A DNA stretch of 64,000 nt, from the NCBI GenBank assembly GCA_963697355.1, contig CAVONV010000032.1, forward strand, positions 248,001-312,000. The letters run 5' to 3'. Shown here one piece after another: positions 48,793 through 56,372 of this stretch. A program made the translations under genes and the position numbers. Positions within the stretch are counted from its first letter, which is position 1. Each line of letters opens with the position of its first letter. The stretch comes from CAVONV01 sp963697355 (GTDB taxonomy: Bacteria > Acidobacteriota > Vicinamibacteria > Marinacidobacterales > DATDRI01). The notes below the pieces were generated by a model, which saw only the letters and a list, made by a program, of their open reading frames with translations, did no database searches and was not told the DNA's origin.

Positions 48793-49806
48793 TCAAACCT
48801 CGATTCGCCGGACCTTCCCCAAATCAGACTCGCCCAATCCACGTGCCCCAGCCGTGGCAATGTGCTTGGCGGGGCGGTTCTCTTGGGCCAGCGGTGGGAG
48901 ACCCCGGTCTTTTCGCTCCGATTCGACGAACGCCGCAGCCACCGCGTCGGCGGCCACAAAGTCGTTGCTGACGATGAGACCGTTGAAAGGCCAGCCGTAC
49001 CCGGGACTCGCGCCGGGGCCGTTGTGATACTGCGCTCGAGTGCCGTCACAAATCGTCAGTCGCCACTTGGGAGCGATGAAACGATGAGAAACGACGTCGG
49101 CAATGTAAGGATCGCAGTTATGGTCGTGGTACTTGTTGGGATTGTGGATAGCCCCGTAGAAGTTCTTCATGCCGAGAGAAACACCCGCCAGATTGTGATC
49201 TTTGAGAACGGGGACGCTGATGAGAGCATCCACTTCATCCGCTACTATGCGGGAAAAGCAAGAGCCGATCTGACCGCTGACCTCGATTTGGCGCTCGTAG
49301 CCTTTCCCCACAAGCTCCGCATCGGTTCCCCGGCATTGAAAACCGCGTCTGGAGCGGTTCAGTTTGAAGCCGGCTCGGTCGAGCTCGACGTCGAACCGAT
49401 CCCAAACGACGATGTTTTGCTCTTTGAGACCCGCTTGAAGAAGTCCTTGCACGATCGCCTCCACGACCATAGGTTGGGTGGAGAGTCCGAGCGTGTTGAC
49501 CTTGATGCCCACACGATCTTTCGGCTTGAACAAAGACCCCCAGGCCTCGGTCGCGTCCGATGCGTTGCAGATCTTCTGAAGAGAAGCATCGAGCAGTTTC
49601 CGAAGGAGCTCCAGGTGGTCCTCCAACTTGCCACGGGCGAGAACGTCGTCTCGCGCCACGACTACGCGAGACTCTGAACCAAACTCCAGCGGCTCGTCGG
49701 TGCGACCCCTCGCACCGGATAACAAAGAGGGCGAGGAAAGGGCCAAGCCCGCCGCGGCGGCGCCGACTTGGGTGAGCATTTCTCGGCGGGTAGTCTTTCG
49801 GGCCAT
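48793..49806 (-). CDS. Tat-exported DUF362 protein
   Basis: A 337-residue protein with a Tat signal (TTRREMLTQVGAAAAGLALS). The DUF362 domain shows WGSLFKPKDRVGIKVNTLGL, VDALISVPVLKDHNLAGVSL and GMKNFYGAIHNPNK, then ICDGTRAQYHNGPG. DUF362 is often found with iron-sulfur proteins; no Cys-rich ferredoxin part is present here. I chose ATG 49806 (GGAG seven bases upstream); the frame further upstream to 49938 overlaps the preceding gene. It lies between the Memo-AMMECR1 gene and the radical SAM gene. Confidence 0.88.
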   Translation of the reverse strand: MARKTTRREMLTQVGAAAAGLALSSPSLLSGARGRTDEPLEFGSESRVVVARDDVLARGKLEDHLELLRKLLDASLQKICNASDATEAWGSLFKPKDRVGIKVNTLGLSTQPMVVEAIVQGLLQAGLKEQNIVVWDRFDVELDRAGFKLNRSRRGFQCRGTDAELVGKGYERQIEVSGQIGSCFSRIVADEVDALISVPVLKDHNLAGVSLGMKNFYGAIHNPNKYHDHNCDPYIADVVSHRFIAPKWRLTICDGTRAQYHNGPGASPGYGWPFNGLIVSNDFVAADAVAAAFVESERKDRGLPPLAQENRPAKHIATAGARGLGESDLGKVRRIEV

Positions 49807-49828
49807 TTGATATCTCCAGAGTCGGATA

Positions 49829-51331
49829 TCAAGGATGGAGCTCGTGCTCGCTGAACACTTCGGCTTCAAAGGAGTATAAAGCTGCGTCTTTACGTTTCCA
49901 AGTACCGCGAGGGACGCCCGCCTTTCGGCACAAAGCATCGAGAAAGTCCGAACGAGTCCAACCGAGCTCGTAAGCCACCTGAGGCAACAGTACGCCGCTT
50001 TGGCGGCCCCACTGAAGGAGCAATCCGTCCCGCCCGATGACGATGTCTTCGGGCCCGTTGATGCGCTCGAGAGGCGTCAGGTAACTCACCTCCAGCTCAA
50101 TCTCATCCAATTCTCGCGCCGTCACCGGATTTCCAGCAAAACGATAGTCCTGACAAGCCATCATCGAGTTTTGAACCACTGATTTCCAAAGCGGTCCGTT
50201 GGCGACCATGTTTCCGATACAACCGCGGAGCTCTCCATGATTCTTCAACGTTACGAAGCTGGCTCCGTCCACCTTGAGCGATACCGGAACTTCTTCCTCG
50301 TTGAGTTGGATACGGTCCTTACCGTTGAGCTGGGCCTTGGCGGTTTGACGGGCCAAACGGAGCAGCACGGCTCGCTCTTCATGATTGAGTTTGTCGGGAC
50401 GGGGAACGAAAACAACGGATTGGTACGTGACACTGTTGGCCCAGTCGCTCACCATGCGTCCCGAGGTGTCCAGGGCTGCCCTTACTCCCTTGGCTCCTCC
50501 ACGCATGGAAAGCGTGCGAAGCAACATCAATATCGGACCTCTTCCACAGATCGTGTCGCTCGTCGTTTCCAGATGCTCGACGAATCCGTCAAAATCTGCG
50601 TTCTCGAGGGGTGCATAAGCTTGGTCGGCAAGCTCCGTGAGCTTCGCCTCCACGTCGCTACGAAAGGGCTGATAACCGTAGTTCGCACCAAAATGCGTAA
50701 AATCGCTGCTCACGACGACAAGCGTTTCTTCATCGAGCAACGGTAGTAGTGCCTCGGCAGCCTTCGCATAGTCTCGCGTGGACATCTTCCCCACCAAAAG
50801 GGGCACGAGCTTGAAGCCCGGCACGACCCTTTGAAGAAACGGCAACTGCAGTTCCAGCGAGTGCTCCTCACGATCGATGCCGCTGTGAGAAGAATAGAGC
50901 GGTGACTTGAGTAGCTCCTCGCAGGCTTCTCTGTCGATGGGAACGTCGCCCAAGGGCGTCCGATAAGCCGTCAATGACTTCGGTACATCGACGCCTTGGT
51001 ATGTGTTGGCATAACGGTGACTGAACGCCAATGCGATCACGCGCTTGTAGGAGTGTCCATCGAGAGACTTGTAACCGACGGCAGCCACCGAAGCACTGAA
51101 TCGATAGCCGGCATGTGGCGCAATGAGCGCCAGGGGCTTGCCCTCGAGCTCAGGCGCGGATGCTTCATCCAAGAGACCGTCAATGACTTTCGCCAAACTC
51201 TCGGCGTCACCGGGGTACCAGCTACCGGCACAGCACGGGGCTCGCACATCGTTGGCGCCGAGAGCGAATGGACCGAACGCCTGTGCGATCAAGAAGAGGA
51301 CAATGACATATCGCCGACGATAGTTGGACAT
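49829..51331 (-). CDS. amrB: Exported Memo-AMMECR1 fusion (AmrB-AmrA)
   Basis: A 500-residue protein with a Sec signal (RRRYVIVLFLIAQAFGPFALG, cleavage near 25). Residues 28-310 are a Memo-like class III dioxygenase fold; H73, H105, H213 and C262 have the spacing of the metal-binding H49, H81, H192 and C244 of human MEMO1. Residues 318-490 are AMMECR1 with LRGCIG at 368-373. In many genomes these two are separate genes. The fused, exported form starts the operon DUF362, radical SAM, DUF1684. Molecular function is unknown. Confidence 0.92.
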   Translation of the reverse strand: MSNYRRRYVIVLFLIAQAFGPFALGANDVRAPCCAGSWYPGDAESLAKVIDGLLDEASAPELEGKPLALIAPHAGYRFSASVAAVGYKSLDGHSYKRVIALAFSHRYANTYQGVDVPKSLTAYRTPLGDVPIDREACEELLKSPLYSSHSGIDREEHSLELQLPFLQRVVPGFKLVPLLVGKMSTRDYAKAAEALLPLLDEETLVVVSSDFTHFGANYGYQPFRSDVEAKLTELADQAYAPLENADFDGFVEHLETTSDTICGRGPILMLLRTLSMRGGAKGVRAALDTSGRMVSDWANSVTYQSVVFVPRPDKLNHEERAVLLRLARQTAKAQLNGKDRIQLNEEEVPVSLKVDGASFVTLKNHGELRGCIGNMVANGPLWKSVVQNSMMACQDYRFAGNPVTARELDEIELEVSYLTPLERINGPEDIVIGRDGLLLQWGRQSGVLLPQVAYELGWTRSDFLDALCRKAGVPRGTWKRKDAALYSFEAEVFSEHELHP

Positions 51332-51380
51332 GACCCGCCTCCAGCTAAGTATGGACGTTGATGGCCGTTAAGGAATGATA

Positions 51381-51415
51381 GATCAAGAACTCGAGAAATC
51401 AAGATGCCAGAATTC
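51381..51415. repeat. Octamer tandem repeat array (site 4)
   Basis: GATCAAGA, ACTCGAGA, AATCAAGA: 8-bp units between the amrB start and the downstream oxidase gene. Same family as the arrays near 28.9, 29.1, 31.1, 56.3 and 60.5 kb. Confidence 0.6.
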
Positions 51416-51433
51416 AGTGAAAGTAGGAACGTC

Positions 51434-51919
51434 CTACCCGGTCTGATGGAATTGGGTGACTTCTTCCCCCACTCTCCATCGCTTCACGAGCCGTTTCTTC
51501 CCATCCGTCTCAAAGAATCCCGCACTGCGGATATCGACCGAAAAAAGGTGATAGTTCGGCTCCTCGGGCTTCCAACCGATCTTCTCGTAGACGGCATCAC
51601 CGAAGCGACTTCGCTCCCCGAGATCCTGAACCGCCGAAGCTCTCCCGTGCAGCTTGAACTCACCATCCGAGGCGAATCGATCTCGGATCGCGCTGTGGAC
51701 CGTGCATCGAGAGTCACGCAGAAGGTCGAGTGCTTTTAGCGACTGCCACATCATGCCGAGGTAAAGCTGCCCGCCGACGATGTAGGGCTCCACGGGGCTG
51801 ATGCGCGGTGACCCGTCCTTTCGGATCGTGCCCACGAATATCACACCACTTTTTTCGAAAAGCGTCTCCGCGGCGGCTGCAAGCCCGGGCGCCGCCTGCG
51901 CGAACTCACTCCATGTCAT
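51434..51919 (-). CDS. Pyridoxamine-5'-phosphate-oxidase-like flavin/haem-binding protein
   Basis: A 161-residue protein with the split-barrel PNPOx-like fold: FVGTIRKDGSPRISPVEPYI, GQLYLGMMWQSLKALDLLRD, TVHSAIRDR. Such proteins bind FMN, F420 or haem and reduce diverse substrates; which one is not visible. ATG 51919 is preceded by GGAGG at five bases, better than ATG 51931 or the longer frame. No signal peptide. Same strand as the Memo operon but 100 bp downstream of nothing coupled; probably monocistronic. Confidence 0.85.
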   Translation of the reverse strand: MTWSEFAQAAPGLAAAAETLFEKSGVIFVGTIRKDGSPRISPVEPYIVGGQLYLGMMWQSLKALDLLRDSRCTVHSAIRDRFASDGEFKLHGRASAVQDLGERSRFGDAVYEKIGWKPEEPNYHLFSVDIRSAGFFETDGKKRLVKRWRVGEEVTQFHQTG

Positions 51920-52147
51920 CGCATCCTCCATGCCGGGGTCCGCACCAAGCACAACTCGTTGCGCAGTGTGTCGACTATAACTCATCTTAACCCTCAGGAG
52001 CCTTGCCGACGCACAAACTCAAGCCACCGCTCCCCTGCTCCTGCCCCATGACCGGTGCGCTCAAATGTCCTCCCCGAGGTCAGACGGTCGGTACCGAGCC
52101 GTCCCAACCCAAAAAAAGCATTGACAACGAATCAGGAGTTTCTTAGC

Positions 52148-52522
52148 ATGCATCGTATAAAGAGGTATCAATTGATGCTCAGACTCTTCCGAGAGTTCCG
52201 ACGAGGTTCGACGAAAGTACTGATCCTCTCGCAACTGGACAAAGAACCCATGTACGGCTACCAAATCGTCAAGGCGATTCGCGATAAGAGCAATAATTAC
52301 TTCGACTTATCGGAAGGATCTCTTTACCCTGCGCTCCATAGCCTCGAGAAACAAGGTCTGATACAAGGTGATTGGTTGGATGTTGGTGGCCGTTCGAGAA
52401 AGTACTACCGACTCACATCCGAGGGAAAGGAATTCCTCGAAAAGACCGTAACGGAATGGAAGCACTTTTCGAGCAACCTGGGGGCTCTCATTGGAGAAAG
52501 GAACAAAGCCGGTGTCCGCTGA
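52148..52522 (+). CDS. PadR-family regulator (paired with membrane protein)
   Basis: A 124-residue PadR regulator: STKVLILSQLDKEPMYGYQI, SEGSLYPALHSLEKQGLI, RSRKYYRLTSEGKEFLEK. ATG 52148 has AGGAG nine bases upstream; ATG 52175 with GAGG upstream is an alternative. The downstream membrane protein starts inside its last codons, so they are coupled. As in other PadR-linked pairs, it probably represses its own operon. Confidence 0.92.
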   Translation: MHRIKRYQLMLRLFREFRRGSTKVLILSQLDKEPMYGYQIVKAIRDKSNNYFDLSEGSLYPALHSLEKQGLIQGDWLDVGGRSRKYYRLTSEGKEFLEKTVTEWKHFSSNLGALIGERNKAGVR

Positions 52523-53480
52523 CATGGTTGGGGGCTACTTGAGCTCCATTGTCTCGAAGCTAAGGCTAGGCGAGTCCAGGGAAAACGAAATTGCGGAGGA
52601 ACTTGCCACCCACTTGTACGACTCCATACGTGACCAATACATACGAGGTCTCACCATGGAAGAGGCACAGAAGACGGCCGTCGAGAAATTTGGAGCTCCT
52701 GACGAGCTGTCGCGCAAACTCAGATGGGTTCACGGATTTGGGCGATACTCCCGACGAGGGTGGCTCGACGCCCTACTCGGGAGCCTGTTGCCGTTTGTCG
52801 TGATACTTCTCTACATCCGCATCCAAGAACTCATCCCAACCCTCGAGCCTTTCTCTCCACTTGCCGTTTTGGTTCTTGTGGCCATCGGCATTTCGATCTA
52901 CGCCTTTCGTGTTGCGGTGCCGGCTTGGACGATCACTTGGTTGGGGATATCTCACCTGTTGGTCCTTGGTTTGGCATACGGGGCCCCCTTCCTGGCTCTG
53001 AGGCAACTTCAATTCGAGTTCCTTCCTTCTCATCTCGTTGCCATCGGGGTGGCCTGCATCGTCTTGTTCATCACGACTCATTGGATGGCCAGGCACCACC
53101 TGGAGCTCACCCTGCTATTTCTCCTGCCGCTGACCTTGCCTTACATCGTCATCGGATATGAGGACGCCCCCTCGGCCCATGGATGGGTTGTGTTACCCAT
53201 CGTGGGTTCCTTCATGATCGCTTTTTCGTTCTTCTATCTACTCACTCGAAACCAACATCCGATTTTCTTCGCTCTCTTGGGCTTGGTTTTCTATACCGGC
53301 ATATACGCCGATATCGTGAGGACTAACCCTGCGCCTTTCGCCGCAACAGAACTCACCCGCTTCGGCCTCGCGGCTCTTCTCTACCTTGTGCCCTTGTTCA
53401 TCGTCTCGTCTCCCCCCTACCTCTATCTTAGAAATCTCCGCACTCATGGTCATCCGCCCAAATCGGGGACAGCCAGTTAA
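52512..53480 (+). CDS. HAAS/permease-prefix membrane protein partnered with PadR
   Basis: About 322 residues. The first 75 residues form the HAAS/permease-prefix domain usually paired with PadR (ENEIAEELATHLYDSIRDQY, AVEKFGAPDELSRKL). The remainder has about eight hydrophobic helices and no FtsX or MacB core domain. GTG 52512 overlaps the PadR gene; TTG 52491 is a longer option. Its last codons (PKSGTAS) lie in a GGGGACAG repeat, so the C-terminus was probably extended or altered by that repeat. Likely a sensor or effector membrane protein; function unknown. Confidence 0.82.
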   Translation: MSADMVGGYLSSIVSKLRLGESRENEIAEELATHLYDSIRDQYIRGLTMEEAQKTAVEKFGAPDELSRKLRWVHGFGRYSRRGWLDALLGSLLPFVVILLYIRIQELIPTLEPFSPLAVLVLVAIGISIYAFRVAVPAWTITWLGISHLLVLGLAYGAPFLALRQLQFEFLPSHLVAIGVACIVLFITTHWMARHHLELTLLFLLPLTLPYIVIGYEDAPSAHGWVVLPIVGSFMIAFSFFYLLTRNQHPIFFALLGLVFYTGIYADIVRTNPAPFAATELTRFGLAALLYLVPLFIVSSPPYLYLRNLRTHGHPPKSGTAS

Positions 53481-53506
53481 TTTGAGAAAGCAAAAAAAGG
53501 GACAGT

Positions 53507-53787
53507 GTTCGATGAGTCAGAGGATCTACCCGAAACCATGAAGATGCCGAATCTTTATGTCAGCCACCGTTTTACAGAAGCGGAAAACCTGATTTCTCCC
53601 GTGCCCGTTTCCGAGCCAGAGCCCGCGCCCGATGGGTTCCCATTGAAAACCGTTTGCATCGCATGTGTCACAGACCTGCGTTTCGGTGCTTCGGGCTGGG
53701 GCACGGACTACTGCAAGAAAAGGGACAGTCTTCCATGTACCAGGATTCGCCCGAGACTAGGGCTTAATCTTCATATCAGGTAATTAA
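53507..53787 (+). repeat. Dispersed ~300-bp repeat, copy B
   Basis: Opposite-orientation match of 10317-10616, starting at GTTCGATGAGTCAG and ending TCATATCAGGTAATTAA. The shared frame runs from ATG 53538 to about 53783. A second short copy of the right end (CATATCAGG...TTGAATTAGCACC) follows at 53811. Upstream, 53468 GGGGACAG and 53498 GGGACAGTG are related to the palindromes at 46548. Mobile or repeat-derived, with no visible transposase. Confidence 0.8.
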
Positions 53788-53853
53788 ATTAGTAACCTGT
53801 TCCCGAAATCCATATCAGGATGTTGAATTAGCACCTTCCTGCCTCGGACAGCC

Positions 53854-53924
53854 GCATGACGTGTCGTTCTAGGGAACGTGCTGCTGTTCTCGGGGCATGA
53901 CGTGTCGATTTAGGGAACAAGCTG
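53854..53924. repeat. Imperfect 30-bp direct repeat
   Basis: GCATGACGTGTCG plus AGGGAAC plus GCTG occurs at 53854-53883 and again at 53895-53924, period 41 bp, with a few substitutions. It lies just beyond dispersed repeat copy B in a gene-poor stretch (53788-54361). Origin unknown. Confidence 0.5.
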
Positions 53925-54046
53925 CACGAAGACCGTGACGCGGCCGAAGTTGCTACAGCCCATTTAGCAATAAGGCAAGAGAGCAGTTTTCAAGGAGGGA
54001 TAACTAATGCTTCAATGAATTATCAGGGGTTTATCAACATGCCTAA

Positions 54047-54229
54047 ATGCAAGTAAGACAACCTATTACGAGAATTGACGAGGCCTGGTCGAAACGCGTT
54101 GAATCAAGCTACGACGATCAGAGAGTTCATGTTCTTTCTCGACGAGACCTCATACAGAACAAGAAGGCGACCGGGAGGCTCCAGGACCTCGCGGACGTCG
54201 AGCACCTCGAGGGTGTCGGAAACAACTAG
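54047..54229 (+). pseudogene. Nucleotidyltransferase C-terminal remnant
   Basis: A 60-codon frame whose centre reads VHVLSRRDLIQNKKATGRLQ, then DLADVEHLE. This closely matches the conserved tail of small nucleotidyltransferase-like (MNT/DUF6036-type) proteins, usually 'RDLIxNKxAxGRPQDLADVExLE'. The catalytic N-terminal domain (GS-x10-D-x-D) is absent upstream. A remnant next to repeats, perhaps from a lost toxin-antitoxin-like module. I do not expect a functional product. Confidence 0.6.
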
Positions 54230-54361
54230 CCGCTAGGTCCTATTCCTTCGTCGATGACTCACCACTCCGGTACTGTTTTCCAATTCGGGAACTGTGCGTA
54301 GTCGAAACGATAGCCCGACGCAGTTCCTTCGTCGGCTACAACTCTGAGCTTCGTAAGGGAG

Positions 54362-55210
54362 CTACATCAGGAAGCCAAGAACGAGATAGAAGACAAGAGT
54401 CGTTCCCGCGACGACAAGGGCATAAGGAAGCTGTGTTCGGACGTGGTCGATGTGATCGGTTCCGGCAGCCATCGACGAAATAATGGTGGAATCGGAGATG
54501 GGAGAGCAATGATCTCCGAAGATACCGCCTCCCAGCACAGAAGCGATGGTCAGGCTCGGACTCAAGTCCATTAAGGCCACCATGGGAATCGCGATGGGGA
54601 TCATGATCGCCCAAGTACCATAGGACGTCCCTGTCGAGAAAGAAATCAAACCCGAGACGAGGAAGAGCGCCGCGGGAACCACTCCGGCGGGAAGGCCGGA
54701 CTGGGCGGCTCGAGCCACGTAAGCCCCTGTGCCGAGCCCACTACAAACGTCCCCAATCCCAAAGGCGAGAACCAAGAGCGCTCCTACCGGCACCAAGGCA
54801 CCGATCCCTTTCATGAACATGTCCGTTATCTCGTTAACGGTCAGAATTCCCTGGATACGATAGCTCGAGCCAGCTACGATGACTCCGGCGATGAGTGCCC
54901 AAAACGCGGCGATGGTACCCGAGCCGTCCATCAAGTTGCCTTCCCCGGTGATCCACAGAACGACAGGGAGAACGATGAGGACCGTGACGACCGGTAGCAC
55001 CATGTTGTGGGCCTTGAGCGGCACCCCATCTTTGGGTGACATGACCAATGCATCAACGGCATCAATGAGTCCCGCGAGCGGATTCCAGCCGCTCAGAATG
55101 GTCCAGCCCAACCAGATGCCCGCCATCAGCGAGAGATAGACTTGCTTCGTTCGGATAGCGAGACCAATAGCGAGAAGGGGAGGCAGTATCGATAGGACGC
55201 CGTAGTTCAC
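54362..55210 (-). CDS. nhaC: NhaC paralogue with a large in-frame internal deletion
   Basis: A 282-residue relative of the NhaC at 43542. N-terminus (QVYLSLMAGIWLGWTILSG) and C-terminus (FGDHCSPISDSTIISSMAAG, HIDHVRTQLPYAL) match closely. After LIDAVDALV it jumps to MSPKDGVPLKAHNMVLP. Compared with the other copy about 170 residues (roughly four to five helices, including the PINSWGAYI region) are missing without a frame shift. A GTG start without a strong ribosome site. May be inactive or a much-changed protein. It ends the TRAP/dehydrogenase cluster. Confidence 0.78.
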   Translation of the reverse strand: MNYGVLSILPPLLAIGLAIRTKQVYLSLMAGIWLGWTILSGWNPLAGLIDAVDALVMSPKDGVPLKAHNMVLPVVTVLIVLPVVLWITGEGNLMDGSGTIAAFWALIAGVIVAGSSYRIQGILTVNEITDMFMKGIGALVPVGALLVLAFGIGDVCSGLGTGAYVARAAQSGLPAGVVPAALFLVSGLISFSTGTSYGTWAIMIPIAIPMVALMDLSPSLTIASVLGGGIFGDHCSPISDSTIISSMAAGTDHIDHVRTQLPYALVVAGTTLVFYLVLGFLM

Positions 55211-55223
55211 TAACTTGTTTCTT

Positions 55224-55258
55224 TGACTGCTGACTGCTAACTGCTAACTGCTGACTGC
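55224..55258. repeat. Heptamer tandem repeat array
   Basis: TGACTGC, TGACTGC, TAACTGC, TAACTGC, TGACTGC: five 7-bp units between the dehydrogenase stop and the NhaC start. The reverse complement (N-CAGT-N-A) is the unit seen at 31111-31145. Confidence 0.7.
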
Positions 55259-55266
55259 CAACATAC

Positions 55267-56262
55267 TCAGTAACCTAAATGACGGCTCACGCGGTTCTTC
55301 AGTGCTTTTCCCGCCAATAGGCGACGAAGGTTCTCGAACACCAGGTCGAGCGTCCGCGGCATGTACTCATCCCAATCGTCTGAAGCAACGTGGGGTGTCA
55401 TGACGAGGTTGGGTGTCTTCCAAAGAGGCGAGCTCGACGGCAGGGGCTCCGGGTCGAAGACATCGAGGATCGCGCCACTCAGCTCACCACCACGCAACTT
55501 TTCCACCAACGCTTTGTAATCGACCACCTGGGCTCGGGCCAGATTGATCAATCCGGCCTGAGGCTTCATCGATTCGAGCTCTTTGCGTCCGATCAAATTC
55601 GATGTTTCGTGAGTAAGAGGTGTCGTGACAACGACGAAGTCAGCCCGTGGTAGGGTCTTCTCGAGCTCATCGACTCCAAACATCTCGTCGACGTAGCGGT
55701 GAGGCCGCCGAGTGCGGCGCACCCCCAGGACATGCATTCCCAGTTCTTTCGCACGTTTGGCTGCAGCCCCCCCCATCTGTCCGACACCAATCACGGCCAG
55801 GGTCTTCCCGGCAATCGACGTGCTGAAGATCTCCTTCCATTCAGCTCTTTGCTGATGCGTTACAAGAGCAGGTATCCGATTGTTCAGCATGAGGAGTGCC
55901 ATGGTGAAGTACTCCCCCGCCTTCGGAACGTGCACTCCGCTGTTGTTGGTCAGCACGATATTCTTTGGCAGCCAATCCAGCGGCAGAAGGTGTTCGATCC
56001 CCGCGCCCCAAATGTGGATCCATTTCAAACGAGGAGCGTATTTATCCACGTTCTCCCGCGGAAAGCGCCAACCCACGAGAACGTCTACCTCTTTCATTAC
56101 CGTGAAGAAGGCGTCTCGATCCGTACCGATACTCGCCTCGACGTGAGCGGCCACATCCTCATGTCGACGGGCCGCGGCATCGTACCTCTCCATGGTCATT
56201 TGAAAAACCAAGGGGGCTTTGAGGTTGCTTTGGAAATGAACGTGGAGCTTCTTCGATTGCAC
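55267..56262 (-). CDS. D-2-hydroxyacid dehydrogenase
   Basis: A 331-residue NAD(P)-dependent dehydrogenase. The dinucleotide loop is VIGVGQMGGAAA, the catalytic Arg lies in LINLARAQVVD, Glu follows DVFDPEPLP, and the catalytic His is in MTPHVASDDW. It would interconvert a 2-oxoacid and a D-2-hydroxyacid in the cytosol. Its place after TRAP transporter and M20-like genes suggests use of an imported hydroxyacid or its hydrolysis product. Substrate not determinable from sequence. Confidence 0.92.
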   Translation of the reverse strand: MQSKKLHVHFQSNLKAPLVFQMTMERYDAAARRHEDVAAHVEASIGTDRDAFFTVMKEVDVLVGWRFPRENVDKYAPRLKWIHIWGAGIEHLLPLDWLPKNIVLTNNSGVHVPKAGEYFTMALLMLNNRIPALVTHQQRAEWKEIFSTSIAGKTLAVIGVGQMGGAAAKRAKELGMHVLGVRRTRRPHRYVDEMFGVDELEKTLPRADFVVVTTPLTHETSNLIGRKELESMKPQAGLINLARAQVVDYKALVEKLRGGELSGAILDVFDPEPLPSSSPLWKTPNLVMTPHVASDDWDEYMPRTLDLVFENLRRLLAGKALKNRVSRHLGY

Positions 56263-56339
56263 GAACTTACCAACTGGAGACTAGCGACACCGACCGACCG
56301 CAGATCATCGCATAAATCAAACTACGAAACGAACCGTTG

Positions 56340-56371
56340 TGAATTCCTGATTTCTTGATTTCCTGAATTCT
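56340..56371. repeat. Octamer tandem repeat array (site 5)
   Basis: GAATTCCT, GATTTCTT, GATTTCCT, GAATTCTG: four 8-bp units directly beyond the stop of the M20-like gene. Confidence 0.65.
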
Positions 56372-56372
56372 G

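Noticed and set aside
48181..49677. A 498-codon open frame on the plus strand
   Set aside because: It is antisense to the radical SAM and DUF362 genes, whose motifs (CxxxCxxC, DUF362 signatures, Tat signals) are clear. The predicted product shows no recognisable domain.
48793..49938. Long N-terminal extension of the DUF362 gene
   Set aside because: It overlaps the end of the Memo-AMMECR1 gene, and the internal ATG 49806 has a good ribosome site and a proper Tat signal.
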